Shown: positions 26,140-39,080, counted from the first letter of the stretch. The stretch: 64,000 bases of DNA from Streptomyces sedi (GCF_006335015.1 NZ_VDGT01000009.1:1-64000); one strand, 5' to 3'. Numbers and translations: made by a program. The notes: a model not told the origin generated them from the letters alone.

Positions 26140-26730
26140 GCTGTCGGCTGCCGGCCCGTGGACGGTTGCGCCGGGGACGGCAACGGAGCAGGGACGGCAG
26201 GCGCGTTGTCGGCTATCGGTCCGTGGATGGTTGCTCGCGCCGTTCCCCGCGCCCCCAGAGCCGTGGCGCGCGCAGTCGTCACCGGGCAGACCCGCCCCCC
26301 CAGAGCCGGGGCACGCGTAACCGGCCACGCGCACCGGCAACAACCCCAGGGGCGCGGGGAACGGCGCGGTGCATCCGTGACGGGCCGCAGACGACAACCG
26401 AGCCGAGACACCAGGCGCGTTGTCGGCTACCAGCCCGGTGGACAGTTGCTCGCGCAGTTCCCCGCGCCCCCAGGGGCGCGGCGCGCGCAGCCGTCACCGG
26501 CCAGACGCACCCCCAGAGCCGGGGCGCGCGTAACCGGCCACGCGCACCGACGACACCCCCAGGGGCGCGGGGAACGGCGCGGTGCATCCGTGGCGGGCCG
26601 CAGACGACAACGGTTCGTCACCGGCAAGGTGGGTCGTCGGCTACCAGCCCGGTGGACAGTTGCTCGCGCAGTTCCCCGCGCCCCCAGAACCGTGGCGCGC
26701 GCAGTCGTCACCGGGCACCCCCGGCAAGGG
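26140..26730. repeat. Tandem array of a 214-bp hairpin-containing repeat (about 2.4 copies)
   Basis: The string CGGCTAYC...GGT starts at 26210, 26424 and 26638: an exact 214-bp period. Each full unit contains GTTCCCCGCGCCCCCAG, a middle palindromic part (AGAGCCGGGGCRCGCGTAACCGG) and the complement AGGGGCGCGGGGAACGG near its end. A degenerate lead-in copy lies near 26143. The array fills the 618-bp gap between two convergent genes (prenyl synthase and argR). No ORF here is credible. Sequence class is shared with 1-394. Confidence 0.88.
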
Positions 26731-26731
26731 G

Positions 26732-27277
26732 CTATTCGTCGCGTTGGGCCAGGCGGAGCAGGTGGTCGGCGAGGGACTGGCCGCCGTCGGGGGCGCGGCT
26801 GATGAGGAGGAGGGTGTCGTCGCCGGCGATGGTGCCGAGGATGTCGTGGACCTCCGCCTGGTCGATCGCCGAGGCGAGGAACTGCGCGGCGCCCGGCGGG
26901 GTGCGCAGCACCACCAGGTTGGCCGAGGCCTCCGCGGAGATCAGCAGCTCGCCGGCGAGGCGGGCCATCCGTTCCTCCTTGGCGGACTCCCCCAGCGGCG
27001 CCCTCGGCGTCCGGTAGCCGCCCTCGCTCGGCACGGCGTAGATCAGCTCACCGCTCGCGTTGCGGATCTTCACCGCGCCCAGCTCGTCGAGGTCCCGGCT
27101 GAGCGTCGCCTGGGTGACGCTCAGCCCGTCGTCGGCGAGCAGCTTGGCGAGCTGGCTCTGGGAGCGCACCGGGCCCCGGTTGAGGATCTCGACGATCCTG
27201 CGGTGCCGGGCCGTTCGGGTCTGGGGAACCGCGGGCCCGTTGCCCGATCCGCCCCTGGGCTGCGCCTGGTCCGTCAT
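26732..27277 (-). CDS. argR: Arginine repressor
   Basis: A 181-aa protein. After a 20-residue polar leader comes the winged helix ([24 protein letters not shown], with [15 protein letters not shown] as the recognition region). The C-terminal half holds the hexamerisation and arginine-binding motif [12 protein letters not shown]. With arginine bound it represses arg genes; likely targets in this window are the sites before argC and argG. It is the last gene of argCJBDR and stops two bases from the 214-bp repeat array. Confidence 0.97.
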   Translation of the reverse strand: MTDQAQPRGGSGNGPAVPQTRTARHRRIVEILNRGPVRSQSQLAKLLADDGLSVTQATLSRDLDELGAVKIRNASGELIYAVPSEGGYRTPRAPLGESAKEERMARLAGELLISAEASANLVVLRTPPGAAQFLASAIDQAEVHDILGTIAGDDTLLLISRAPDGGQSLADHLLRLAQRDE

Positions 27278-27293
27278 GCTCCCTCTCCGGTTG

Positions 27294-28486
27294 TCATCCT
27301 TGGCCCTCGCCGGCCGCCTCGGCCGCCGCGTCCAGCGCCGCGGGCAACGCGGCCAGGAACGCGTCGACCTCCGCGTTCCCGATGATCAGCGGGGGTGCCA
27401 GCCGCAGCACGTCGGGAGCGACGGCGTTCACCAGCAGCCCCGCGTCCTGGGCGGAACGTTGCGCCAGCGCGGCGACGGGCTCGGTGAGCACGATACCGAG
27501 CAGCAGCCCGGCGCCCCTGACCCCCTCGACCAGCGGGTGCCCCAGCCGCTCGACTCCGTTCCGCAGCAGCTCGCCGGTCGCCTTGACCCGCCGCAGGATG
27601 TCCTCGGACTCGACGGTGTCCAGCACGGCCAGCGCGGCGGCGCAGGAGACCGGGTTGCCGCCGAAGGTGGAGCCGTGCCGGCCGGGTGTGAAGAGCTCGG
27701 CCGCCCGCCCGAAGGCCAGGGTCGCGCCGATCGGCAGCCCGCCGCCGAGCCCCTTGGCCAGCGTGACGACGTCGGCCTCGACGCCCTGGGCCTGGCCGGC
27801 GAACCAGTGCCCGGTGCGGCCGATCCCGGTCTGCACCTCGTCGAGCACCAGCAGCGCGCCGTTGGCCGTGGCGATCTCGCGGGCGGCGGCGAGGTAGCCG
27901 TCCGGTGGGACGACCACGCCGTTCTCGCCCTGCACCGGTTCGAGGACCACCAGCGCGGTCTCCTCGGTGACGGCGGCGCGCAGCGCCTCGGCGTCGCCGT
28001 AGGGCACATGGGTCACGTCCCCCGGCAGCGGGAGGAAGCCGTCCTGCTTGCCGGCCTGCCCGGTGAGCGCCAGCGCGCCCACCGTCCGCCCGTGGAAACC
28101 TCCGTCGGCGGCGACCATGTGCCGCCGCCCGGTGAGCCGGCCCAGCTTGAACGCGGCCTCGTTGGCCTCGGCGCCCGAGTTGGAGAAGAAGACCCGCCCC
28201 GGCCGGCCGGCCAGTTCGAGCAGCCGTTCGGCGAGTGCCACCGGCGGCTCGGCGACGAACAGGTTGGAGACATGGCCCAGCGAGGCGACCTGACGGGAGA
28301 CCGCCTCGACGACGGCGGGGTGGGCGGTGCCGAGCGAGTTGACGGCGATGCCGCCGACGAAGTCCAGGTACTCGCGCCCGTCGGCGTCCCAGAACCTGGC
28401 GCCCTCGCCGCGCGTCAACGGCACCCTCGGCAGGCCGTAGTTGTCCATCAGGGAAGCCTGCCACCTGGCGTGCAGGGACTCGTTGC

Positions 28487-28490
<4 letters not shown>
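27294..28490 (-). CDS. argD: Acetylornithine aminotransferase
   Basis: A 398-aa class III PLP aminotransferase. The [13 protein letters not shown] start region, [12 protein letters not shown], the PLP Asp in [13 protein letters not shown], and the Schiff-base Lys in [14 protein letters not shown] are all present. It converts N-acetylglutamate semialdehyde to N-acetylornithine. Its start codon overlaps the argB stop (ATGA) and it ends 16 bp before argR. Confidence 0.97.
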
Positions 28491-29518
<1,028 letters not shown>

Positions 29519-29576
29519 ACGCTTTCGGCTCGGGGAACGGTGCCGCCGGCAGGTGCGCGGCGGCGGGTCGGTGGTC

Positions 29577-31793
<2,217 letters not shown>

Positions 31794-31935
31794 TGGCGCC
31801 TCGGTGGAGGCGCCCGCGCGGCGGAGGCGTCCGCGCGCACGGGGCCCGGCCGCGGTCGGGGAACGTAACCTGCCGGTGTGCGCCGCGCGTTGGCGCGCCG
31901 GGGCCCGCGGGCGCGGGGTGACGAAGGGGGCCGGG

Positions 31936-34386
31936 GTGGAACCGCTGAGGGCCGGGGATCCGGAGAAGGTGGGCGGGTTCCGGTTGCGTGGCCGGCTGGG
32001 TGCCGGCGGGATGGGCGAGGTGTTCCTGGGTTGGTCGCCTGGCGGGCGGGCGGCGGCGGTGAAGGTGGTGCACCCGCATCTGGCGCGGCGGGAGGAGTTC
32101 CGGCGGCGGTTCGCGCGGGAGGCCGCGGCGGCCCGCGCCGTGGGTGGGGCGTTCACGGCCCCGGTGATGGCGGCGGGGCCGGAGGACGACCCGCCGTGGA
32201 TCGCGACCGTCTACGTTCCCGGGCCCGATCTGGCGACGGCGGTCGGCGTGGCCGGGCCGTTGCCCGAAGGCGCGGTGTGGCGGCTGGCGGCGGGGCTGGT
32301 GGAGGCGTTGGAGGCCGTGCACGCGGCGGGGGTGCTGCACCGGGACCTGAAGCCGTCGAACGTGCTGGTGGCCGCCGACGGGCCGCGGGTGATCGACTTC
32401 GGGATCGCCCGGACGCGGGAGGACACCGCGCTGACGGCGACCGGCATGGTGGTGGGGACGGCGGGCTTCATGGCGCCCGAGCAGGCCGAGGGCGGCGAGG
32501 TCGGCCGGCCGGGCGACGTGTTCGCGCTGGGCGCGGTGCTCGCGTTCGCCGCCACGGGGGCCGAGCCCTTCGGGGAGGGCCCGCCGCTGGCGGTGCTCCA
32601 CCGGGTGGTCAACGGGCGGCCCCGGTTGGACGGGCTCACGGGACCGCTGCGCGCACTGGTCGACGACTGCCTGGCGAAGGAGCCCGGTGAACGGCCCACG
32701 CTCACCGCGCTGCTGGAGCGGATCGCCGCGCACTGGGAGCCGACCGGCGAGGCCCCTGGCCACTCGCCCTGGCCGGACGCCGTCACCGCCCTCGTTGAGC
32801 GGCACGCGGCGCCCCCGACCGCCCCCTACACCGAGGCCGAGGGGGCCGCGGCGCCGCCGGGCGCCGCGCCCGGCGCGGCGCGCGGGGCCGCCGTCGGCAT
32901 CGACTTCGGCACGGCGCACTCGGCGGTTGCCGTCCTGGAAGGGGGCGAGGTCTCACTGGTCCCCAACGCCCAGGGCGCGCACACCACCCCCAGCCTGGTG
33001 GCCCTCACCGCCGAGGGGGACGTCCTGCTCGGCACGGCCGCCGCGCGGCAGGTCCTCACCAACCCCGACTTCACCCCGCACGCCGTCAAGCCGCAGCTGG
33101 GCACCGACTGGCGTGTCACCCGGGGCGGCGTCCGGCTGACCGCCGAGGACATCGCCGGGCTGGTCCTCGCCCGGCTGCGCGAGGACGCCGAGGACTACCT
33201 CGGCCACCCGGTCACCGACGCGGTGCTGGCGGTGCCCGCCGGCTTCCACCGCGACCAGCGGGCCGCGCTGCGCCGGGCCGGCGAACGGGCGGGGCTCACC
33301 GTCCTGCGCGTGATCAACGAGACCTCGGCCACGGCGATGAGCTACGGCGCGCGCCGGGACGACCGCACCGTCCTGATCGTCGACCTCGGCGCGGGCACCC
33401 TGGACGTCTCCGTGGCCGAAGTCGGCGACGGCGTCGTGGAGAACTGGGCCACCGCCGGCGACCCCCGGCTCGGCGGCGACGACTGGGACCTGCGGATCGT
33501 CAGGCATCTGACCGAGCGCGTGCGGCTGCGGCACGGCGTGGACCTCACCCGTGACGTCGCCGCGGCCCGGCGGCTGCGCGAGACGGCCGAGGCCGCGAGG
33601 ATCGAGCTGTCGGCGGCGCGCACCGCGACCCTGCGGCTGCCCTACCTCGCCACCGGGCCGGACGGCCCCGTCCACCTCGAAGAGGAGTTGACCCGCGAGG
33701 AGTTCGAGGAACTCACCCGCGACCTGCTGGAGCGCTGCCGCGCCCCCGTCGCGCGGGTGCTCGCCGACGCCGAGCACACGCCCGCCGACATCGACCAGGT
33801 CGTCCTGACGGGCGGCGCCACCCGGATGCCCGCGGTGGGCGACCTGGTCCGGCGGCTCACGGACGGGCGCGCGCCCGACCGGCCCCTGGGCCCGGGCGCG
33901 GTCGCCGGGGGTGCCGCCCTGGTGGCGGGCGTCCTGACCGGCGCGGTGAGGGACGTACTCCTCCTCGACGTCACCCCCCACTCGATCGGCGTCGAGACCC
34001 ACGGGGGCACGACCACGAAGCTGATCCAGCGGAACACGACGATCCCCACCAAGCGCTCCGACCTCTTCACCACACGCGCGGACGACCAGACCGTGGCCGT
34101 GCTCCACTTCGTGGAGGGCGAGCGCGAGGAGGCGGCGCGCAACCGGACCCTCGCGCTCCTCGAACTCTCCCTGCCCACCGCCCCCGGCGGCGTGCCCCGG
34201 ATCGAGGTGACGGCCGACTGCGACGCCAACGACATCCTCCATGTCACGGCCAGGGACCTCGCCACGGGCAACGAGACGGGCGCCACCGTCGACCGGGCGG
34301 CGGGGGAACGGGCGGCGGCGTTCCTCCGTTCCAACCGCTGGGCGGGCCTGCGCGAACTCACCCCCGTGCCCCTCCCCGTCCCCTGA
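31936..34386 (+). CDS. Ser/Thr protein kinase-Hsp70 (DnaK-like) fusion protein
   Basis: An 816-aa protein from GTG 31936 (AAGGGGG upstream; another GTG at 31918 is possible). Residues ~14-270 are a Hanks-type kinase with all key parts: GAGGMGEVF loop, AAVKVV Lys, HRDLKPSNV (135-143), IDFGIA and MAPEQ. After a short linker, residues ~321-660 form an Hsp70 ATPase domain (GIDFGTAHSAVAV; VIVDLGAGTLDVSV; VVLTGGATRMPAVG), followed by a substrate-binding beta domain (LLDVTPHSIGVET...IPTKRSDLFTT). The helical lid typical of DnaK is absent. No membrane segment is seen, so it is cytoplasmic. Targets are unknown; a kinase guided by a chaperone domain is my inference. It is divergent from argC. Confidence 0.9.
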   Translation: MEPLRAGDPEKVGGFRLRGRLGAGGMGEVFLGWSPGGRAAAVKVVHPHLARREEFRRRFAREAAAARAVGGAFTAPVMAAGPEDDPPWIATVYVPGPDLATAVGVAGPLPEGAVWRLAAGLVEALEAVHAAGVLHRDLKPSNVLVAADGPRVIDFGIARTREDTALTATGMVVGTAGFMAPEQAEGGEVGRPGDVFALGAVLAFAATGAEPFGEGPPLAVLHRVVNGRPRLDGLTGPLRALVDDCLAKEPGERPTLTALLERIAAHWEPTGEAPGHSPWPDAVTALVERHAAPPTAPYTEAEGAAAPPGAAPGAARGAAVGIDFGTAHSAVAVLEGGEVSLVPNAQGAHTTPSLVALTAEGDVLLGTAAARQVLTNPDFTPHAVKPQLGTDWRVTRGGVRLTAEDIAGLVLARLREDAEDYLGHPVTDAVLAVPAGFHRDQRAALRRAGERAGLTVLRVINETSATAMSYGARRDDRTVLIVDLGAGTLDVSVAEVGDGVVENWATAGDPRLGGDDWDLRIVRHLTERVRLRHGVDLTRDVAAARRLRETAEAARIELSAARTATLRLPYLATGPDGPVHLEEELTREEFEELTRDLLERCRAPVARVLADAEHTPADIDQVVLTGGATRMPAVGDLVRRLTDGRAPDRPLGPGAVAGGAALVAGVLTGAVRDVLLLDVTPHSIGVETHGGTTTKLIQRNTTIPTKRSDLFTTRADDQTVAVLHFVEGEREEAARNRTLALLELSLPTAPGGVPRIEVTADCDANDILHVTARDLATGNETGATVDRAAGERAAAFLRSNRWAGLRELTPVPLPVP

Positions 34387-34434
34387 CGGGCCGTCCGTGC
34401 CCCGCCCGCCGCGCGCCCGTGCGACCCTGGGGCC

Positions 34435-35400
34435 ATGTGCGCCCCGGGTCAGCAGGAGGACGCGACGGCCGAGTGGGACGCCGCCCGCGCCTGGGTCGAG
34501 GAGACGCTGGGACGGCGCGGCCGGGTCACGCGCGTCGACCCGCTGCGGGGCGGCTGGACCTCGCGGATGCGCCGGCTCGTGGTCTCGGACGCGGACGGGA
34601 CGCGCACCGTCGTGCTGCGCTCCCTCGTCCGGCCGTTCTTCGCGCGCCACGCGGAGGGGCTGCTCACCCGCGAGGCGCGGACGCTGCGGCTCCTGGCGGG
34701 GACGGACGTGCCGGCGCCGCTGTCGCTCGGGTTCGACGCGGGCGCCGCGCGGTGCGTGCACCCGTCGTCGCTGATGACCTGGCTGCCGGGGCGGCTGCGG
34801 CTGGAGCAGGCGGGGCACGGGCGGCGTGTGCCCGCGCTGGCGCGCGAGCTGGCGCGGCTGCACGCCGTGCGCGTCCCGGAGGAGCGACGCCCCAGGGTCT
34901 ACCAGGCGTGGACCTCGGCCGAGCGGGTCGTCGCGCCGACCACCGGGCGGCCGGACCTCTGGGCCCGGGCGGTGGCGGCGATCCGGCGGGAGCCGCCGGG
35001 GTACCGCGGACGGCTGCTCCACCGCGACTTCCACCCGGGCAACGTCCTGTTCGCCGGGGAGGGCGCCGCCCTCTCGGTGAGCGGGGTGGTCGACTGGGTC
35101 GAGACCTCGTGGGGGCCGGCCGACCTGGACGTGGCGCACTGTGCGACCGCGCTGGCGCTCCTGCACGGTCCGGACACGGGGATGCGCTTCGCCGACGCGT
35201 ACGTGTCCGCCGGGGGAGAGCTGGAGCGGGAGCCGGGCGCCCATCTGTACTGGCGGCTGCTGGACGCGCTGGCGTACGCCCCGTACGCGGAGAAGGTCGC
35301 CGGGCCCTGGCGCGAGTGCGGCAGGAACGACCTGACGCCCGGGGTACTCGCCGCACGACTGGAGGACTACCTGGGGCTTCTCCTGCGGCGGTACGGCTGA
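34435..35400 (+). CDS. Aminoglycoside phosphotransferase (APH)-family kinase
   Basis: A 321-aa protein 48 bp after the kinase-Hsp70 gene and probably co-transcribed. The Brenner motif LLHRDFHPGNVLF supplies the catalytic Asp, and VDWVETSWGPADLDVAH the metal-binding Asp-containing segment. Members phosphorylate small molecules such as choline, homoserine or drugs; the substrate is unknown. It is closer to the general phosphotransferase group than to true resistance enzymes. Confidence 0.85.
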   Translation: MCAPGQQEDATAEWDAARAWVEETLGRRGRVTRVDPLRGGWTSRMRRLVVSDADGTRTVVLRSLVRPFFARHAEGLLTREARTLRLLAGTDVPAPLSLGFDAGAARCVHPSSLMTWLPGRLRLEQAGHGRRVPALARELARLHAVRVPEERRPRVYQAWTSAERVVAPTTGRPDLWARAVAAIRREPPGYRGRLLHRDFHPGNVLFAGEGAALSVSGVVDWVETSWGPADLDVAHCATALALLHGPDTGMRFADAYVSAGGELEREPGAHLYWRLLDALAYAPYAEKVAGPWRECGRNDLTPGVLAARLEDYLGLLLRRYG

Positions 35401-35439
35401 GTCGCGCTTCCCCGGGGCAGCCACGGGACGCGGCGAGGG

Positions 35440-35481
35440 GGCCCGCACGCACGCGGGCCGCGCGGCCGGGTGGCCGCGCGG
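35440..35481. terminator. Double hairpin terminator between convergent genes
   Basis: Stem 35440-35446/35453-35459 (GGCCCGC) is followed by a perfect 10-bp stem 35458-35467/35472-35481 with loop GGGT. They lie between the APH gene (+) and the XRE regulator (-), so may serve both. The remaining 35482-35608 shows no gene. Confidence 0.75.
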
Positions 35482-35608
35482 CCCTGGGTCGTCGGTGGCG
35501 CTTCCGGAGCCCTTCTCTCCGGGGAACGCGGGGCTCACGCGTCCGGTTGCCGGGCTCGCACCATGCGTGGAGGTGTGCCGAACAACGTCGCGCGCTCGGA
35601 CGGGACGC

Positions 35609-36136
35609 CTAGCGACCGCCGTCCTGTTCCTCGTCGAGTGCCTTGACCAGCGCGGCGCGCACCCGCGCCCACACCGCGCCGGCCTGGTCGAGCTGGGCCG
35701 CCGTCGCGCCGGGCTGGGCCCTGGCGACGATCGCGACCTGGATCTGTCCGTCCGGCGTGCCCAGAGACTGGACTTCGGAGTCGATCAACTCGCCCTGTGA
35801 GAGAGCCTTGCGGACCACCAGGGACAGCCCCGCCTGGCCGGAGTCGCCCGCGACGGTCGGCTCCTTCTGGCTCTTGCCCGCGGTGGACCGCTCGATGTCG
35901 TCAAGGGTCACCGGGTCCCCGCCCTCCAGCACGAGCCGCAGCGACTCCGGCGCCCAACCGACCATCTCCGCATAGCGGTTGATGGTCCCGGTGAGCTTCT
36001 TGATGGCACCCTTCTCGATGTTGTAGATGGCGCCGCGCTCCACTGTCAGGGACTTGGCGACGAACTTCTGTTGAAGCCCACGGCTCTCCCGCGCGCGCTT
36101 CAACATCGTTCCCAGTCGTGCCCAGTCTTGAGTCAT
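35609..36136 (-). CDS. XRE-family helix-turn-helix regulator
   Basis: A 175-aa protein from ATG 36136. The N-terminal ~70 residues form an HTH (LGTMLKRARESRGLQQKFVAKSL...ERGAIYNIEKG). The C-terminal ~100 residues have no recognised domain. It is transcribed divergently from another HTH gene, with a 187-bp, visibly AT-richer spacer. Inverted GTTGC/GCAAC halves at 36146-36166 could be its own operator. Regulon unknown. Confidence 0.8.
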   Translation of the reverse strand: MTQDWARLGTMLKRARESRGLQQKFVAKSLTVERGAIYNIEKGAIKKLTGTINRYAEMVGWAPESLRLVLEGGDPVTLDDIERSTAGKSQKEPTVAGDSGQAGLSLVVRKALSQGELIDSEVQSLGTPDGQIQVAIVARAQPGATAAQLDQAGAVWARVRAALVKALDEEQDGGR

Positions 36137-36287
36137 GCACTGTAGGTTGCCGCACCTAAGCGCAACGCACCAGGCCCAAATCAGCCATTGATCAGCATGT
36201 GCCACGCCCCCAGGTTGACCGATGCTTACCGGGCTTCGCTGCTAAGCAACTACGATGCCTTAATGGATAGTTACTGATCTTCAATAG

Positions 36288-36317
36288 TTGCTCACGCATC
36301 GTGCGTGCCCCTATCCT
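36288..36317 (+). promoter_or_regulatory. Leaderless promoter of the HTH/excisionase-like gene
   Basis: TTGCTC (36288-36293), an 18-bp spacer and TATCCT (36312-36317) end 6 bp before GTG 36324, so the transcript would begin at or next to the start codon. No ribosome site precedes the GTG. Confidence 0.55.
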
Positions 36318-36323
36318 CTGAAC

Positions 36324-36800
36324 GTGACACCGAACGGCACCGCGATCCGTGCCATCCGCGTGGTACGACGGATGAGCCTGCGACAACTGGCCCGGCTCAC
36401 GGATCTGGACCGAGGCCACATCTCCCGTCTGGAACGCGGCCTGGCCGGCGCCAGCGAGGCGAGCCTGCACCGGATCGCCACGGTGCTTGAGGTGCCGGTG
36501 GCGGACCTTCTCCGCGCCGACGACGAGCCCCCGCCACCGCCCCGACCGGAGCGAGACGTGCCCGCACCTGGGACTCCGGACGGCGAGCTGTTCCACTACA
36601 CGCCCGAGGAGGCCGCGCGCTGGCTGCCGTGGTCGGCGCGCTGGCTGCGCCGCAAGGCGCGGCTGCGCGAGATTCCGCACAACCGGGGCGCGGGCCAGAT
36701 CACCCTCACCGGACGGGACATCCAGGAGATCTCGACCATGACCGCGGTCCGCCCGACACCGGACGAGCACGGCGAGCCACCGGACCGATCCCCCGCGTGA
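36324..36800 (+). CDS. Dual DNA-binding protein: XRE HTH plus excisionase/MerR-like C-terminal domain
   Basis: A 158-aa protein from GTG 36324. Residues ~3-65 form an XRE HTH (IRAIRVVRRMSLRQLARLTDLDRGHISRLERG). After a Pro/Asp-rich linker, residues ~92-145 read YTPEEAARWLPWSARWLRRKAR...TLTGRDIQEI, the pattern of helix-turn-helix_17/excisionase domains. Such proteins are common on actinobacterial integrative elements, but no integrase, relaxase or tRNA site is in the window. Its target is unknown. Confidence 0.75.
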   Translation: MTPNGTAIRAIRVVRRMSLRQLARLTDLDRGHISRLERGLAGASEASLHRIATVLEVPVADLLRADDEPPPPPRPERDVPAPGTPDGELFHYTPEEAARWLPWSARWLRRKARLREIPHNRGAGQITLTGRDIQEISTMTAVRPTPDEHGEPPDRSPA

Positions 36801-37067
36801 CGGTTCCGGAGCGCGGGGCTCCCGGGTGGCCGAAATCAACTGGACACGTTGGGTAGTCAACCCCGTTGAGGCGCGCCCCCGTTGACGCCCCCGTGCGCAC
36901 CGACCCGCCGGCGCGCGGAACGGGAATGCCTGTGCGGTCCCACGGAACGGAACCGGAGCGGTACCGCGCGCGTCGCGACCGACGAGGGTCGTCCGCTCGT
37001 TCCGCGCCACCGGGGCCACACGACGGGCATCGCCCCACCCGCCCGTCACCCGACCGAGGGGGCCGCC

Positions 37068-38594
37068 GTGCAGCAGCCAGAGACCAACCCGTACTCGGGA
37101 GCTCCGCTCCCCGGGCCGCCGAGCCCGCCGCCGCCGGGCCGGTTCGGCCCGCCTCCCTCCCCGCCGCCCCCTCCTCCCGGGCCCGGGCGCCGGCGCGGAC
37201 CCTGGGTGCTGCTCGCCGCCGCCCTGGGCCTGGTGCTCGTGGTGGCCGGTGGCGGCGCCGCCGCCTGGCTACTGCTCGACGGAGACGACGGGGACACGCG
37301 CGCCACCAACGAGGACGGCCCGAAGGAACCGACGGACCTCGAACCCGCGGACGGCTCCCTGGTGTTCGCCGAGGGAGCACCCGGGATCTCCCCCGACCGC
37401 TCCGCGCTCGTGGCGCGCGGCGCGTGGTTCGTCGACGGCGCGCTGGTCAGGGTCCTGGACAGCGCGGTCGTCGCCCAGGACCCGGGCACCGGCGAGGAGC
37501 TGTGGCGCCTGCCCGTCGAACGCAACGTCGACCGCAGCCAACGAGAGTGCCCGGTCTCGGCGAACGTCGACGAGAACCGGATCGCCCTGCTCCAGGGCGG
37601 CCACTGCGAGATGCTGACGGTGGTGGACATCGCCGCCGGCGAGGAACTGGTCACCTGGCCAGTGGAACTGCCGGCACCCCCCGGCCCCTACGACGAACCG
37701 GCGATCATCGGCGACACGGTCGCCCTCGCTGGCGGCTCGGCCACCGGGGGCGCCGGCTACCGGATCAGCACCGGTGAACGGCTCTGGTACGCCAACCGCT
37801 ACGACGACGGCTGCGCCGACGTCGGATACGGCGTGATCGAGGGGGAGTTGGTGGCCCGGCACGGCTGCGGCGAGCAGGTCGTCCACGACGCGGAGAGCGG
37901 CGGCTCGGTCCGAGGACTGGACGAGGAGGGCAACGAGGCGTGGAGCTGGGAATACACCCCCGAGTACGAGGAGGGAACGCTGTCCGTCGACGGCGTCCTC
38001 GCCCTGGAGCCCCTCACCGTCCTCGCCTCCCTCGGCGACGGCGAGGGAGAGGTCGGAGCCGACGCGGTCCTGGTGGTAAGCGACAACCTCGCCGCCGTCT
38101 CACACCGGGTGGACTTCGACTCCGAGCGTCACGCCAACTGCGCGGCGTCGAACGTGCGTTGCCCCGTGGTGCCGGGTGAGGAAGGCAAGGTGCTCCTCGT
38201 GCCGACCGCGACGGCGGGCGAGACCGGCGGGGAACTGGTCGCCTTCGACCTGACCACCGGGGATCCCATCTGGGAGGCCACGCCGACCGAGGGGCACGAG
38301 GAACTGATCCCGTTCCTGGGTCCTGGCGACTCGCTCCACGCCTACCAGCCGTCGGCCGGCAGCCTCCCCGGGTCGCTGGTGGCCCTCTCGGCCGAGACCG
38401 GCGAGTCCCGCACGGTGATGCGCCTGGACGAGAGCGCGGCGGAGCGCGAGACGGCGATGGTGCGCAAGGCCGGCGTGGCGACCACCAGGCCGGTGGCGCC
38501 GCTGTGGCATCCGGAGACGGCGACGTTCGCGCTGGTCAGCGAGGAGTTCTCCAGCCGTGAGCAGGGACTGCCCGCGCTGCTGGTCTACCGCTGA
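37068..38594 (+). CDS. PQQ-like beta-propeller membrane protein
   Basis: A 508-aa protein from GTG 37068 (GAGGGGGCC upstream). The N-terminus is cytoplasmic and Pro-rich (PPSPPPPGRFGPPP-type), then a membrane segment at ~46-70 (WVLLAAALGLVLVVAGGGAAAWLLL, core LLAAALGLVLVVAGG). The extracellular part has repeated WD/PQQ-like blades, for example DPGTGEELWRLP, STGERLWY, LTTGDPIWEA and AETGESRTV. No catalytic residues were recognised; a binding or scaffold role is likely. It overlaps the convergent DCC gene by 10 bp. Confidence 0.8.
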   Translation: MQQPETNPYSGAPLPGPPSPPPPGRFGPPPSPPPPPPGPGRRRGPWVLLAAALGLVLVVAGGGAAAWLLLDGDDGDTRATNEDGPKEPTDLEPADGSLVFAEGAPGISPDRSALVARGAWFVDGALVRVLDSAVVAQDPGTGEELWRLPVERNVDRSQRECPVSANVDENRIALLQGGHCEMLTVVDIAAGEELVTWPVELPAPPGPYDEPAIIGDTVALAGGSATGGAGYRISTGERLWYANRYDDGCADVGYGVIEGELVARHGCGEQVVHDAESGGSVRGLDEEGNEAWSWEYTPEYEEGTLSVDGVLALEPLTVLASLGDGEGEVGADAVLVVSDNLAAVSHRVDFDSERHANCAASNVRCPVVPGEEGKVLLVPTATAGETGGELVAFDLTTGDPIWEATPTEGHEELIPFLGPGDSLHAYQPSAGSLPGSLVALSAETGESRTVMRLDESAAERETAMVRKAGVATTRPVAPLWHPETATFALVSEEFSSREQGLPALLVYR

Positions 38595-38974
38595 GCGCCC
38601 GGGGGCCGCGGCAGGGCACAGGCGGCGGTGCCGCCCGGCATCCGCTGGCGGTTGCGGGCGACCAGCCGGTAGACGCCGGCCGCCAGCCAGTTGACGGGCG
38701 GAACCCTCAGCGACGCGCCCAGCGGCGCCCAGGCGCCGCCGGCCCGCATCAGCAGCTTCGCGACGCCGGCCGCGCCGCCGTACACCCGACCGTTCGGCGT
38801 CACCCACAGCACCTCGTGCCGGGCGCGTTCCTCGGTGACGCCGAGCGCGTCGAGGTCGGCGAACTGCCAGGCCACGATGGTGCAGTCCGGTCTGATCCAA
38901 CGCTCGGCGAAGTTCACCGAGGTGGTACAGAAGCCACAGTCGCCGTCGAAGACCAGCACCGGTCGCGCGTTCAT
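38585..38974 (-). CDS. DCC (DUF393) family thiol-disulfide oxidoreductase-like protein
   Basis: A 129-aa protein. The diagnostic VFDGDCGFC (DxDCxxC at 10-16) is intact, and LDALGVTEERARHEVLWV and the tail PPVNWLAAGVYRLVARNR match the family. Proteins of this family are predicted redox enzymes of unknown target. It is convergent with the propeller gene; the region upstream carries the CCAGTG array. Confidence 0.9.
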   Translation of the reverse strand: MNARPVLVFDGDCGFCTTSVNFAERWIRPDCTIVAWQFADLDALGVTEERARHEVLWVTPNGRVYGGAAGVAKLLMRAGGAWAPLGASLRVPPVNWLAAGVYRLVARNRQRMPGGTAACALPRPPGAQR

Positions 38975-39080
38975 GCCTCCATGGTGCCGGACCGCCGCCC
39001 GCCGGGGTCGGCGGGGTGCGCCGTCCGCTCCGCTCGGGCCCGGCGCGGCGACGGTGACCGGTGAGCCGGGGCGGGCACCT

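Noticed and set aside
35600..36810. Integrated mobile element
   Set aside because: Two HTH genes and AT-richer DNA are suggestive, but there is no integrase, relaxase, tRNA or att-like direct repeat in reach.
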